From Agapetus fuscipes (Eukaryota; Arthropoda; Insecta; Trichoptera; Glossosomatidae): a DNA stretch of 64,000 nucleotides. Position numbers and translations under genes: made by a program. Shown one piece after another: positions 40,701-43,350 of this stretch. The stretch is from the NCBI GenBank assembly GCA_951799405.1, contig OX637351.1, positions 9,208,251 to 9,272,250 of the forward strand, written 5' to 3'. Position 1 is the first letter of the stretch. Every line of letters begins with the position of its first letter. The notes under the pieces are model-generated. The model was not told the origin of the DNA and did not search any database. It saw only the letters and a program-made list of their open reading frames with translations.

Positions 40701-42342
40701 AGCAACATGACATTATTGTCAGTTGTGACCTTCCACTGTGAACTTCTTACTCTCCGTATAGTGTGCATGGTGGGCGGGCAGCAGGTTTCCCTTTTAGCAC
40801 TTGTCAAATGTACTTTCATTAAAGGCACATCTGTTAATCTAGATATAGTGGCGGTTTGGTGTAACCGACAAGATTCTGGCCAAGCGACGTTTTGGTCAAA
40901 AATGAGTTATGAATGCTATCTCACTTAAATTTTCCGCTCTTTCTAATGCGCTAACTCCCATAACTCTACGATGATTTTTGATGTTGTTTATGTCCAAGCA
41001 AACAACTGCGTTTTCGAAGTATGTTTTTTTGTATAACCGACAAGATTTTGGCATTTTATGTCCTAAAGGCGCTTGTGACATAAAACATCGTAAAACCATA
41101 TTAATAGGAGTGCCAATAAATGCCTTTTTTTTTAATGAAGAGCTGTTTTGATTTCAAATATAGATATAACAAAAAAAATAAAAATAATAATGCTATAGGT
41201 ATTTCTGCAACCTCAAACTTTAAACTGCTCTCCTGAACAATTTGTTTGTCGCTTATGCCCATAACAGGGGTGCCCATACTTTTTCTTGAGGAGATCGACC
41301 TAGCAAAAATTTATGAATAGCATTATGTTGTCCATAGATATTATTATTTAGTGATGTATAAAATGTAATTTGTCGTGTATGTTCCTTGACTTATAGGTTG
41401 GTATGCGGCTGACCACCCATGCTGTAAAAATGGTTCACTTTGCCAATGTTACCCCTGTCTCAGGGAAGGACGGCAAGAGTTGCAGGGTGTATGTCCATTG
41501 GAGATTTGGTTTTTATGTTGTAGGTTCACATGAGGCAAGCGCGAACTTGTACGTGTCTGGTTCTGAGAATAAATAATAATAATAATAAGAATGCATGTAA
41601 TGTGAATCTCCAATGTAACATATCTTTGCAACTTAGATTAGATTAGATAATTCATAAATCATAATATATAAACATTTATTAAGAAAAAAATGAGCATAAG
41701 TAAAGCTACATTGAGTGCAAAATGTCAAATCAGGTTTAAGGTCGATCACTGAAATTTTAGCTATCCTTGGCGATCGACCTTAAAACCTCTCGCGATTGTC
41801 CGTCATACAAAATAGAATAATGCATACAAAGTAAAATGAAGTTGAGAATCGGCGGGTGAGAGATTGCACTTGTGGAATCTGGAGCGACTTGTAAACTTTG
41901 TGCAGCCAGGCGAGAGCCTCCCACCTGGACGGGATCTTGAGTGGCCTGTGTGGAGAGCACTCAGGCCACTCGTGCACTTGTGGAACAGGCTGAGAACGAG
42001 TGTTGGCAGAGCTCGCTGTAACATGAGGGCCTGGGGAATCCTTCATCAAGATGACACCACGCTCTGTGAATGCGGAGCCCAACAATCAATGGATCATCTT
42101 CGGATCTGCCCGGCCTGCCCAACAAGCTGCTCACTGTCCGACCTAATGGAGAGTAATAGTGAAGCAGTGGATGTTGCCCGACACTGGGCAAGAGTAGTGT
42201 AGTGTCTGACACGAAGAAGAAGAAGAAGTAAAATGAAAAACAAACAGTGAGTATAGTTACCTCGGTCGAGTACCAGTGCTGTAGTCTGCTGTGCGAGGAG
42301 CAAGGCGCACATCAGTACAATGGCCGCTCGCAGACTCTCCAT
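1632..42342 (-). CDS. Tsp: Thrombospondin (pentameric type), complete 18-exon gene
   Basis: Secreted calcium-binding matrix glycoprotein; in insects the family acts in muscle-tendon attachment through integrins (family knowledge). The spliced model is 3153 nt, 1050 residues, with all exon phases compatible. Order: hydrophobic signal peptide (1-22), LamG-like N-domain (about 25-170), linker with RGD at 214-216, coiled coil (227-263) followed by CAGC, which suits disulfide-linked pentamers, about six EGF-like repeats (268-560, two starting DxDEC), type 3 repeats rich in DxDxDG and DNCP (to about 805), and the C-terminal lectin-like domain (809-1015) with GFDSF, FYTVMWK and SQEM, then a tail of about 30 residues. 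There is no properdin-type TSP1 repeat and no procollagen domain, which puts it with COMP/TSP3-5 and fly Tsp. Coding exons (high to low): 42342-42261, 35419-35279, 34594-34377, 33661-33424, 32752-32573, 26735-26616, 25723-25503, 24256-24029, 15891-15631, 15398-15291, 13876-13708, 12203-12026, 9455-9280, 8719-8614, 7063-6854, 5573-5390, 4603-4366, 1726-1632. Untranslated exons were not identified. Confidence 0.93.
1807..2068 (-). mobile_element. RTE-like LINE 3' tail, short copy
   Basis: Minus-strand read: GGTTGGTATGCGGCTGACCA, CACTTTGCCAATGTCACCCC, CTTTGCAGCTTAGATTTAG with an (AGATTT)n end. Same as the 3' UTR of the RTE-like LINE at 44083-46300. Confidence 0.8.
2070..2465. repeat. Unknown repeat U1, copy 1
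   Basis: Contains GTGACGTCGATGGATCTTAG and, further on, GATCCATCTACGTCATTTTG, an internal inverted repeat, then GCGTTTTGGCGGGACTCAAA. Other copies at 12525-13028 and, inverted, 38180-38758. No coding capacity seen. Confidence 0.7.
2466..3610. other. Intron 17 DNA of Tsp with G-run tract, no gene
   Basis: Open frames at 2684-3109 and 3243-3476 show no family motifs or biased composition. A nearly pure G tract at about 3296-3326 could form G-quadruplexes. Nothing else recognised. Confidence 0.45.
3610..3910 (-). mobile_element. CR1/L2-like LINE C-terminal fragment
   Basis: Minus-strand translation contains [20 protein letters not shown], the 'FGDRAF...GP..WN.LP' tail typical of this LINE group; only the last ~90 residues remain. 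Confidence 0.75.
3935..4350 (+). mobile_element. SINE family D with internal AT-rich hairpin insertion
   Basis: TTATGGCCGAGGGGGCCAAG head, GGTTCGATCCCCGC B box, TTGACCGTGGTTCAACAGAT, then an AT-rich insertion with the inverted pair AAACACAGTTTC / GAAACTGTGTTT (about 4135-4198), then CTGGCCAGGCAGAATAAGTT and an A run ending next to Tsp exon 17. Confidence 0.65.
4366..4603 (-). CDS. Tsp: Tsp exon 17: C-domain
   Basis: [64 protein letters not shown]. Phase 0 in; strong GTGAGT donor in phase 1. Confidence 0.93.
5291..5389 (-). repeat. 99-bp tandem duplicate of Tsp exon 16 end
   Basis: Repeats CTCAAGCTGGTGGACTCCAG to GACACTGCTGACCAG|GTAAC found in exon 16, with a 4-nt loss (CACCCAGG against CACCGGGCCAGG) and one C-to-A change. 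Both copies keep a donor, 99 bp apart. Confidence 0.88.
5390..5573 (-). CDS. Tsp: Tsp exon 16: C-domain; 3' end tandemly duplicated
   Basis: [20 protein letters not shown], then [20 protein letters not shown] and [10 protein letters not shown], ending at GTAACT in phase 0. The last ~75 nt and the donor recur 99 bp downstream, ending at 5291 with a second CAG/GTAACG donor. Use of that donor would add 33 in-frame codons. Confidence 0.92.
5700..5835 (-). mobile_element. RTE-like LINE tail, end fragment
   Basis: (TAATC)n then minus-strand tail sequence to about the CACATGCGTCATGTG part; 5' truncated. Confidence 0.65.
5981..6227. mobile_element. MITE with ~30-bp terminal inverted repeats
   Basis: Left end CGCACGTTTAATAATAAAGA and right end TCTTTATTATTAAACGTGCG are exact complements, followed inside by GCAATAACTC / GAGTTATTTC. 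Length about 247 bp. Confidence 0.75.
6524..6690 (-). mobile_element. RTE-like LINE tail, internal fragment
   Basis: Minus-strand CTTATAAGTTGGTATACGGC through AAGAGCTGCAGGGTGTATGT; lacks the (AGATT)n end. Confidence 0.6.
6854..7063 (-). CDS. Tsp: Tsp exon 15: C-terminal lectin-like domain
   Basis: [20 protein letters not shown], then [20 protein letters not shown] and [10 protein letters not shown], all hallmark segments of the thrombospondin C-domain. Phase 2 to phase 2. Confidence 0.93.
7215..7570 (+). repeat. Repeat family P (THAP-start carrying), partial
   Basis: Contains GGCTGCCAGTTGACAGATAA, ACACGCGTTATAAATATTG and GTGTTATAATTGGGTGTCGA, the last coding for CVIIGCRN, and CACTGCAACGTTTGACAGGA. 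Shared with 24290-24735, 34650-35110, 46440-47165 and inverted copies at 40020-40360 and 61480-61745. The first ~90 bp also hold a SINE A head fragment. Confidence 0.6.
7793..8435 (-). mobile_element. RTE-like LINE, 3' end with C-terminal coding remnant
   Basis: (TAATC)n and the full tail at 7793-8060, then at 8135-8395 the C-terminus containing [20 protein letters not shown] and [20 protein letters not shown], matching the copy at 44444-45112. 5' truncated. Confidence 0.85.
8614..8719 (-). CDS. Tsp: Tsp exon 14: last type 3 repeat, entry to C-domain
   Basis: [20 protein letters not shown] then [15 protein letters not shown]. Phase 1 in, phase 2 out (GTAGTC donor). Confidence 0.9.
9050..9245 (+). 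mobile_element. SINE family A, 5' truncated
   Basis: CCTTTACCAAAGACCGGTCA body, GCAACTGGGTCTTGCTTGAG, then the LINE-like tail CTCTTGAGGTGCGATACACA and CACCAAATAAATCAGCC. Lies 35 nt from the donor of Tsp exon 13. Confidence 0.8.
9280..9455 (-). CDS. Tsp: Tsp exon 13: type 3 repeats
   Basis: [39 protein letters not shown], then [15 protein letters not shown]. Phase 2 in, phase 1 out at GTGAGG. A truncated SINE lies just beyond the donor, in intron 13. Confidence 0.93.
9640..11390 (-). mobile_element. CR1/L2-like LINE, 5' truncated
   Basis: A 536-codon open frame (11345-9735) holds most of a reverse transcriptase: [53 protein letters not shown], the active-site AYADDW, and the C-terminal [20 protein letters not shown]. 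No endonuclease remains. The 3' UTR contains GAGGTGTGACACACACAAAA, also found at the end of SINE A. Lies in Tsp intron 12. About 80% similar by eye to the copy at 17396-20113. Confidence 0.93.
11425..11643 (+). mobile_element. RTE-like LINE tail
   Basis: ATGGTTCACTTTGCCAATGT through TTTGCAGCTTAGCTTTAGAT on the plus strand; 5' truncated. Confidence 0.75.
11644..11960 (-). mobile_element. LINE C-terminal fragment, distinct CR1/L2-like type
   Basis: Translation contains [19 protein letters not shown] and [14 protein letters not shown], then a 3' UTR with TGCCCTTGCGGTGAACTCAC. A different lineage from the 9640-11390 element. Confidence 0.75.
12026..12203 (-). CDS. Tsp: Tsp exon 12: type 3 repeats
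   Basis: [55 protein letters not shown]. Phase 1 in, phase 2 out at GTACGC. Confidence 0.93.
12360..12524 (-). mobile_element. RTE-like LINE tail, abutting repeat U1
   Basis: Minus-strand TATAGGTTGGTATGAGGCTG, CATTTAGCATTTGTAAGC and a degenerate end; U1 follows directly, as at 2068-2070. Confidence 0.6.
12525..13028. repeat. Unknown repeat U1, copy 2
   Basis: Same order as copy 1: TCTGCGTTTTAAAAAAAATA, TTTCCGGTAAAACAGG, GTGACGTCGATGGATCTTCG, GGATCCATCTACGTCATTTT, CCCCACCACTGCAATTAC; carries an extra ~120 bp near 12830-12950. Confidence 0.65.
13350..13585 (-). mobile_element. SINE family A, tRNA-like part and body
   Basis: Minus strand: GACCGGTCCGTAGTCCAGTG, GGATTCGAATCCCGGCGGAG, body to CAACTGGGTCTTGCTTGAGT. 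Continuous with the 5S-like head at 13586-13703. Confidence 0.8.
13586..13703 (-). pseudogene. 5S rRNA-derived head of SINE family A
   Basis: Minus strand starts GCCAGTGACCATACCATGTT, then CACCGGTTCTCGTCCGATCA, CCGAAGTTAAGCA, GTACTTGGATGGGTGACTGC and ends CGTTGGC: 118 nt, the full length and internal promoter region of 5S rRNA with scattered changes. It runs straight into the tRNA-like part, so it is a SINE head, not a functional 5S gene. Confidence 0.9.
13708..13876 (-). CDS. Tsp: Tsp exon 11: type 3 repeats
   Basis: [20 protein letters not shown], then [20 protein letters not shown] and ACDPDIDND. The donor GTAAGC is at once followed by a 5S rRNA-headed SINE: its first G is intron position +5. 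Phase 0 in, phase 1 out. Confidence 0.92.
13930..14975 (+). mobile_element. RTE-like LINE 3' part, split by a MITE
   Basis: Plus strand: decayed C-terminus (13930-14280, matching [20 protein letters not shown]) and 3' UTR resuming at about 14766 with AAATGTAATTTGTTGTGTAT, then the usual tail to about 14940. The break 14366-14765 is a terminal-inverted-repeat element. Confidence 0.8.
14366..14765. mobile_element. MITE with ~28-bp terminal inverted repeats
   Basis: Left ATATCGATTGCCCAGTTCCA and right end complementary (CAGTTCCACACTGTAAT exact, one indel outward). About 400 bp, AT-rich, no coding motif; sits inside the LINE fragment at 13930-14975. Confidence 0.8.
15291..15398 (-). CDS. Tsp: Tsp exon 10: type 3 repeat
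   Basis: [20 protein letters not shown] followed by [16 protein letters not shown]; DxDxDG calcium ligands are visible. 108 nt, phase 0 to phase 0, donor GTAAGT. Confidence 0.93.
15631..15891 (-). CDS. Tsp: Tsp exon 9: last EGF repeats and first type 3 repeat
   Basis: [20 protein letters not shown], then [32 protein letters not shown] and DRDLDGWPD. The last part is the first calcium-binding type 3 segment. 261 nt, phase 0 to phase 0, donor GTGATG. Intron 8 (15892-24028) holds the copia nest. Confidence 0.93.
16105..16352 (+). mobile_element. SINE family A unit of an A+B dimer
   Basis: GACCGGTCCGTAGTCTAGTG, GGGTTTGAATCCTGGCGGAG, body to GCGACGACCAAGCCCGTAAA, where it joins SINE B at a junction also seen near 40410 and 49580. 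Confidence 0.8.
16353..16596 (+). mobile_element. SINE family B, 5' part (split by copia element)
   Basis: tRNA-like head CATAGCTCAGTTGGTAAAAT, GGGTTTGATCCCCACCGAGG, then GGTTGGTATGAGGCCGGCCC. The rest (CACCACATGCGACC...) resumes at 23914 after the LTR element. Confidence 0.8.
16597..16818 (+). repeat. 5' LTR of copia element
   Basis: 222 bp, TGTTGAAATACC...TTTACCAACA, near identical to the 3' LTR. Flanked outside by GTTTT. TGGTAGCAGAACG follows at 16819, a copia-type primer site matching internal initiator-tRNA-Met sequence. Confidence 0.92.
16924..17335 (+). pseudogene. copia gag, first part
   Basis: [20 protein letters not shown] then [20 protein letters not shown], the UBN2/copia gag pattern, ending [10 protein letters not shown] where the LINE begins. 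Confidence 0.85.
17336..20208 (+). mobile_element. CR1/L2-like LINE inserted in copia gag
   Basis: A 905-codon open frame (17396-20113): partial AP-type endonuclease ([15 protein letters not shown]), then reverse transcriptase with [40 protein letters not shown] and SYADDW, ending [20 protein letters not shown]. 5' truncated inside the endonuclease. 3' UTR GAGGTGTGACACACACAAAA, ending in (ATT)n. The surrounding gag reads on across it, with ATGATG at both edges as a likely target duplication. The open frame without breaks suggests a recent insertion. Confidence 0.93.
20209..21629 (+). pseudogene. copia gag end, protease, start of reverse transcriptase
   Basis: [20 protein letters not shown] finishes gag; zinc knuckles [14 protein letters not shown] and [14 protein letters not shown]; protease [12 protein letters not shown]. 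After LYQLIMRV the frame passes directly to an acidic segment and [20 protein letters not shown], then [10 protein letters not shown] and [19 protein letters not shown]. The integrase zinc finger and catalytic core expected between are absent. Confidence 0.88.
21630..21713 (+). mobile_element. SINE A tail inserted in copia reverse transcriptase
   Basis: GAGGGCTCTTGAGGTGTGAT, ACACACAAAAACAGCGCTCA, CCAAATAAATCATCCTAATA, (TTA)n. Coding sequence before and after (RLVAKS / [10 protein letters not shown]) joins without it. Confidence 0.85.
21714..22447 (+). pseudogene. copia reverse transcriptase, continued
   Basis: [53 protein letters not shown], the active-site [11 protein letters not shown] (VDD in place of the usual YVDD), then a stop codon at 22209 and [12 protein letters not shown] beyond it. 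Confidence 0.9.
22447..22951 (+). pseudogene. copia RNase H
   Basis: [70 protein letters not shown], ending RQQADLL where a TIR element intervenes; frame differs from the upstream RT. Confidence 0.9.
22952..23613. mobile_element. TIR element with duplicated 99-bp left end
   Basis: Ends AGGGCCGTTCTTATAAACG and CGGATGTTTATAAGAACGGCCCT are complementary. The first 99 bp occur twice (from 22952 and 23051). No transposase seen, so nonautonomous. Inserted near the end of copia RNase H. Confidence 0.82.
23690..23908 (+). repeat. 3' LTR of copia element
   Basis: 219 bp; differs from the 5' LTR by a 4-bp deletion near its start and a few single changes. The purine run GCAGGAGAG just before it is the polypurine tract. 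Confidence 0.92.
23914..24000 (+). mobile_element. SINE family B, 3' remainder
   Basis: CACCACATGCGACC...AGAAGTTACACATAT and GTGTAGCTTAGTTGCATTTG, the end of the SINE B begun at 16353. Confidence 0.75.
24029..24256 (-). CDS. Tsp: Tsp exon 8: calcium-binding EGF-like repeats
   Basis: [25 protein letters not shown], then [20 protein letters not shown] ending CINTE. The second EGF continues into exon 9 as GSFRCGPC. 228 nt, phase 0 to phase 0. Confidence 0.92.
24290..24735 (+). repeat. Repeat family P copy
   Basis: GCACTAGAAATTATTTTAAC, GGTCATTAGTAAGAAACTTC, GGCTGCCAGTTGACAGATAA, CACTGCAACGTTTGACAGGA and TCTATGTTATTACTAAATGG in the family order; the THAP-like start is damaged here. Confidence 0.65.
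25065..25478 (+). mobile_element. RTE-like LINE 3' end
   Basis: Last C-terminal codons (GAAATGGCGGTTGATCTGTA), 3' UTR AATGTTGGCGGCTAGGGC, TGTTCCTTGACTTACAGGTT, and tail to CTTAGATTAGATTAGA, 25 bp from Tsp exon 7. Shows that the short scattered tail is this LINE's 3' UTR. Confidence 0.85.
25503..25723 (-). CDS. Tsp: Tsp exon 7: two EGF-like repeats
   Basis: [20 protein letters not shown], then [12 protein letters not shown] and [15 protein letters not shown], ending KDEDE so that the calcium-binding DEDEC is completed by exon 8. Phase 1 in, phase 0 out at GTAAAT. Confidence 0.9.
25905..26020 (-). mobile_element. SINE family D, 3' part
   Basis: Minus-strand GGTTGAACAGATGTCATTGG and CTGGCCAGGAAAAATAGGTT with the AT-rich inner segment, as in the 3935 copy. 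Confidence 0.55.
26049..26288. mobile_element. MITE M1, intact copy
   Basis: 240 bp with ends GGGCCTGTTGCACCAAACTC and complementary GGTTGGTGCAACAGGCCC, flanked by TTA on both sides. Further copies at 47346-47735, 51055-51262 and 56174-57699. Confidence 0.85.
26616..26735 (-). CDS. Tsp: Tsp exon 6: EGF-like repeat
   Basis: Completes CYPG with [19 protein letters not shown], then GDGRSC and the opening CADRPCFAG of the next EGF. 120 nt, phase 1 to phase 1, donor GTGAGA. Confidence 0.9.
26820..27290 (-). mobile_element. RTE-like LINE C-terminal fragment
   Basis: Minus-strand [60 protein letters not shown], ending near the start of the 3' UTR. Confidence 0.82.
27492..27655. repeat. MITE M2, half copy
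   Basis: AGCTGGAAGTCTCATCCCCA, GGTAATTCTTACCTACCGAA, AATCAGCTGTTCAAATGCGG, ending in GGGCTCAACAGACGACTAAA next to a SINE A tail. Confidence 0.7.
27645..28027 (-). mobile_element. SINE family A, near full length with partial 5S head
   Basis: (ATT)n tail, GTGTGATACACACAAAAACA, body, GGTCCGTAGTCCAGTGGCAA, B box, then 5S-like CATTGGGCGTGGATGCTACT and TGGATGGGTGACCGCTAGGT at the 5' end. Confidence 0.85.
28030..28520. other. AT-rich intron 5 DNA, nothing recognised
   Basis: Very A/T-rich; starts with a short TCTAAGAATAGCACCG remnant of MITE M2; no other feature seen. Confidence 0.4.
28526..28763. mobile_element. MITE M3, copy 1
   Basis: Ends TACCCTTAGTACGAGTTGCA and complementary TGCAACTCGTACTAAGGGTA; homology between the arms continues about 90 bp inward. 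Second copy at 62839-63078. Confidence 0.85.
29412..29839. mobile_element. MITE with ~27-bp imperfect inverted ends
   Basis: Left TTAGGCCCAGTATTTTCAAG, right complementary (CTTGAATATACCGGGCCTTAA); 428 bp; TTA-like flanks. Single copy in this window. Confidence 0.7.
29840..30139. other. Intron 5 DNA, nothing recognised
   Basis: AT-rich with no coding motif or repeat end visible. Confidence 0.35.
30140..30315. mobile_element. MITE M2, palindromic copy
   Basis: GGGTTGGAAGTCTCATCACC and its complement GGTGATGAGACTTCCAACCC at the ends; arms of about 65 bp, so nearly the whole element folds as a hairpin. Confidence 0.85.
30512..30757. mobile_element. MITE M2b with inverted ends
   Basis: Left CGGGGCTATTCTTTGACATT and right end TGTCTAAGAATAGCACCG are complementary with a few changes; the right half holds M2 sequence (GGGCTGGAAGTTTCATCACC). 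Suggests M2 and M2b recombined. Confidence 0.65.
30962..31315 (+). mobile_element. SINE family B, full-length
   Basis: GTCCGGTCGATAGCTCAGGT (A box), CAGGTTCCGATCCCACC (B box), GATTTCCCGTTTCGGTGTTT, GGTTGGCGTAAGGCCAGCCC, CGCCACATGCGAAACCCTTC, ending GCTTAGTTGAGTTTTAGTTG. Confidence 0.8.
31788..31968. repeat. MITE M2, half copy
   Basis: GGCTGGAAGTCTCATCACCA through GTCTAAGAATAGCCCC; same layout as the 27492 copy. Confidence 0.7.
32318..32520. repeat. Inverted repeat ~50 bp from Tsp exon 5
   Basis: GGGATCTGTTGCTATGGTCT, GTGGGAGCTGGAGCTTCC on the left is matched by GGAAGCTCCAGCTCCCATAG, ACCACGGCAACAGATCCC on the right. Arms of about 65 bp. Confidence 0.8.
32573..32752 (-). CDS. Tsp: Tsp exon 5: pentamerising coiled coil and first EGF cysteines
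   Basis: Found directly on the minus strand after a TTTTTCAG acceptor. Starts [20 protein letters not shown] with hydrophobic heptad spacing, then LENCAGC (a CxxC, as in pentameric thrombospondins) and [11 protein letters not shown], which opens EGF 1. 180 nt, phase 1 to phase 1, donor GTGAAT. Confidence 0.9.
32845..33018 (-). mobile_element. SINE family A fragment
   Basis: Minus strand: B-box-like GGTTCGAATCCTGGCGGAGC, CTTTTCGCTGGGTTTAAAAA and CAGCCTGACAGCAACTGGGA. Tail lost. A second fragment of the tRNA-like part follows at 33040-33140. Confidence 0.7.
33212..33348. mobile_element. Hairpin MITE upstream of exon 4 donor
   Basis: TTTTTCTCTTGTTAGACCAT on the left, ATGGTCTAACAAGAGAAAAA on the right; arms ~38 bp around GAGCCTTGAAAATGATCGCC. 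A half copy is at 34095-34190. Confidence 0.8.
33424..33661 (-). CDS. Tsp: Tsp exon 4: end of N-domain and linker with RGD
   Basis: Starts [18 protein letters not shown], then a Lys/Ser- and acid-rich linker ending [17 protein letters not shown]. An RGD lies at residues 214-216. Phase 0 in; donor GTAACA in phase 1. Confidence 0.88.
34377..34594 (-). CDS. Tsp: Tsp exon 3: LamG-like domain, continued
   Basis: Reads [14 protein letters not shown], then [12 protein letters not shown] and [11 protein letters not shown]. The donor GTCAGT after GTG (phase 0) is chosen over a GTGAAT 5 nt downstream because only phase 0 keeps exon 4 open. Confidence 0.88.
34650..35110 (+). repeat. Repeat family P copy between Tsp exons 2 and 3
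   Basis: CTAGAAATTATTTTAACCAA, AATGGTCATTAGTAAGAAAG, GTTGACAGATAACACGCGTT, CACTGCGCAACGTTTGACAA in family order; damaged centre. Confidence 0.6.
35279..35419 (-). CDS. Tsp: Tsp exon 2: start of LamG-like N-terminal domain
   Basis: Begins after a TTTCAG-type acceptor in phase 1 and continues VLDR into [14 protein letters not shown], then [20 protein letters not shown], a beta-rich LamG-like stretch. Ends at GTGAGA in phase 1; 141 nt. Confidence 0.88.
35795..36225. mobile_element. TIR element with ~135-bp inverted arms
   Basis: AAACGGATTTTACTGATTGT, ACAAAAGAGAAGAACGATTTT, ATATCCGACGTCCTCAGGAT, CGTGTCTCTTCTACAAAGAA on the left recur inverted at 36090-36225. About 430 bp. Confidence 0.8.
36226..37680. 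other. Intron 1 DNA with a family P fragment, no gene
   Basis: Starts with a family P fragment (GGTCATTAGTAAGAAAGAGA, to ~36420); open frames at 37125-37337 and 37399-37638 show no recognisable motifs. Confidence 0.4.
37690..38170 (-). mobile_element. RTE-like LINE 3' end
   Basis: (TAATC) end, full tail, then minus-strand remnants of [19 protein letters not shown] at 38040-38150. Confidence 0.8.
38199..38403 (+). mobile_element. RTE-like LINE tail inside repeat U1
   Basis: TAAAAAATGGTTCACTTTGC to CTTAGATTAGATTATATTAG; U1 sequence flanks it (GTGCAGTGGTG before, AGTTGTGTAGAGTACATTTC after). Confidence 0.75.
38404..38758. repeat. Unknown repeat U1, copy 3 (inverted)
   Basis: CATTTCAAGAATCACAACTA, AATCCCGCCAAAACGCAG, GACGTCAAAATTACGTAGAT and GATCCATTGACGTCACATCC, the reverse complement of copy 1. 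Confidence 0.7.
39100..39262 (-). mobile_element. SINE family B, 3' part
   Basis: Minus strand ATTTATTTTTACGGG-type end: GGTCGGCCTCACACCAAACA, CAACTCCTGGGGGGGCTGG; lacks the tRNA-like head. Confidence 0.7.
39285..39530. mobile_element. Two SINE A fragments head to head
   Basis: Plus fragment 39285-39390 (CTTCGCTGAGTTGAAAATTT to AGAATTGGCGCTTTGTAG) adjoins a minus fragment 39395-39527 (tRNA-like head GGTCCGTAGTCCAGTGGCAA, B box, body). Confidence 0.7.
40020..40360 (-). repeat. Repeat family P copy with best THAP-like start
   Basis: Minus strand, from about 40202: ATGGCGTGTGTTGTAATTGG starts [20 protein letters not shown], then FHV, matching the CxxxxC-(...)-FH start of THAP zinc fingers. The rest is not coding. 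Confidence 0.6.
40360..40590 (+). mobile_element. SINE A+B dimer, truncated
   Basis: GGGTCTTGCTTGAGAATTGG, AGCTCGTAAAAAGATCGATG, GCTCAATTGGTAGAATGCTT, then B body to GGTGTGAGGTCGGCCCCCTT. Same A/B junction as 16352 and 49580. Confidence 0.75.
41360..41650 (+). mobile_element. RTE-like LINE tail
   Basis: AAAATGTAATTTGTCGTGTA, CCTTGACTTATAGGTTGGTA to CAACTTAGATTAGATTAGAT, with a small (AAT)n insertion near 41570. Confidence 0.82.
41840..42235 (+). mobile_element. LINE C-terminal fragment with Cys cluster
   Basis: Frame 41935-42202 contains [40 protein letters not shown] and [11 protein letters not shown], the C-terminal CxC...H...C of many non-LTR retrotransposons; ends in (GAA)n 26 bp from Tsp exon 1. 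Confidence 0.8.
42261..42342 (-). CDS. Tsp: Tsp exon 1: start codon and signal peptide
   Basis: The ATG at 42342 begins [20 protein letters not shown], a typical signal peptide. The exon ends at a GTAACT donor in phase 1. An in-frame ATG 36 nt upstream (42378) would add 12 residues ahead of the hydrophobic core; the inner ATG is preferred because it places the positive residue and core correctly. Confidence 0.85.
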
Positions 42343-42549
42343 AGCTCGGCACTGACTGCTGATTACCAAGTATGCCACTCACACACACAAACACACGCCT
42401 GTATCTAGCTACAAAATAACTTTATGTATTAATTGTGTTTAAATGTAAAAATTAACATGAGCCCTGCAACTCTTGCCGACCTTCTCTGAAACAGGCTCGA
42501 TTTTGGCAGAGTGAACCAAGTGAACGATTTTGGCCAATTAAAAAAAAAA

Positions 42550-42768
42550 TAGTTTTGTGGAAAGAAATGCAATCCACTAACCTATTTTGCCAGGCCAGTT
42601 GTCTTCATGCGAAAGCAGAAGCTTGTGTGCATGCAACGGCATCTGTTGAACCAGGCTCAAAGTTATGGTCCTGTGGGCCAGACGCAAGATTCGAACCAAC
42701 GTTATTCGGCTCCAAATACGCTTGTCGAACATGCGCCCTTACCCTCGGCCATAACACCGAGTTTCCTT
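42550..42768 (-). mobile_element. SINE family D, 5' upstream of Tsp
   Basis: Minus strand: GGTGTTATGGCCGAGGGTAA head, AACGTTGGTTCGAATCTTGC B box, CTGGCCTGGCAAAATAGGTTAGTGG-like end (shortened) at 42580. Confidence 0.75.
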
Positions 42769-42919
42769 GACTTATAGGTTGGTATGAGACTGACCACCCA
42801 TACTGTAAAAAATGGTTCACTTGGCCAATGTCACCCCTGTTTTAGAGAAGGTCGGCAAGAGTTGCAGGGTGTATGTTCATTTGAGATTTGGGTTTTTATT
42901 TTGTAAGTCCACATGCGGT
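42769..42919 (+). mobile_element. RTE-like LINE tail, 3' truncated by SINE A
   Basis: TTCCTTGACTTATAGGTTGG to AGTCCACATGCGGTACGTAA, where the SINE's (ATT)n begins. Confidence 0.75.
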
Positions 42920-43350
42920 ACGTAATAATAAAAATAATAGTAGGATGATTTATTTGGTGAGCGCTGTTTTTGTGTATATCGCACCTCAAGGGCCCTCTGC
43001 GAGCTTGGTCGTCGCTGTAGAAAGCGCCAATTCTCAAGCAAGACCCAGTTGTTGTAAGGTTGGATGGACCTTTCAGTGACCGGTCTTTGGTAAAGGATTT
43101 TTATGAATTTGTAAACTCAGCGAAGAGCACATTCGAAATATAAATGGTACCTATATTTTTGTGCTCCGCCGGGATCCGAATCCACAACCTTCCATTTACA
43201 AGTCCGAAGTGTTGCCACTGGACTACGGACCGGTCCAAGATGCTAACGACACGCGGTGTACCTGAGCGGTAGCCCATCCAAGTACTATCCGCGCCCAATG
43301 TTGCTTAACTTCGGTGATCTATGGGAACCGGTGCTTTCAGCATGGTAACG
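42920..43350 (-). mobile_element. SINE family A, full length with 5S head
   Basis: From 5' (minus): 5S-like head 43350-43242 (CCGAAGTTAAGCAACATTGG, GTACTTGGATGGGCTACCGC), tRNA-like GACCGGTCCGTAGTCCAGTG and GGATTCGGATCCCGGCGGAG, body, GCAACAACTGGGTCTTGC-type segment, LINE-like tail and (ATT)n at 42920-42945. Confidence 0.9.

Noticed and set aside
41864..42202. 112-codon frame next to Tsp exon 1 as a host gene
   Set aside because: Its C-terminal Cys cluster and (GAA)n end match a non-LTR retrotransposon tail.
42351..42355. TCAGT initiator-like motif just upstream of the Tsp ATG
   Set aside because: Common 5-mer; would imply a very short leader, and no supporting promoter elements are seen.
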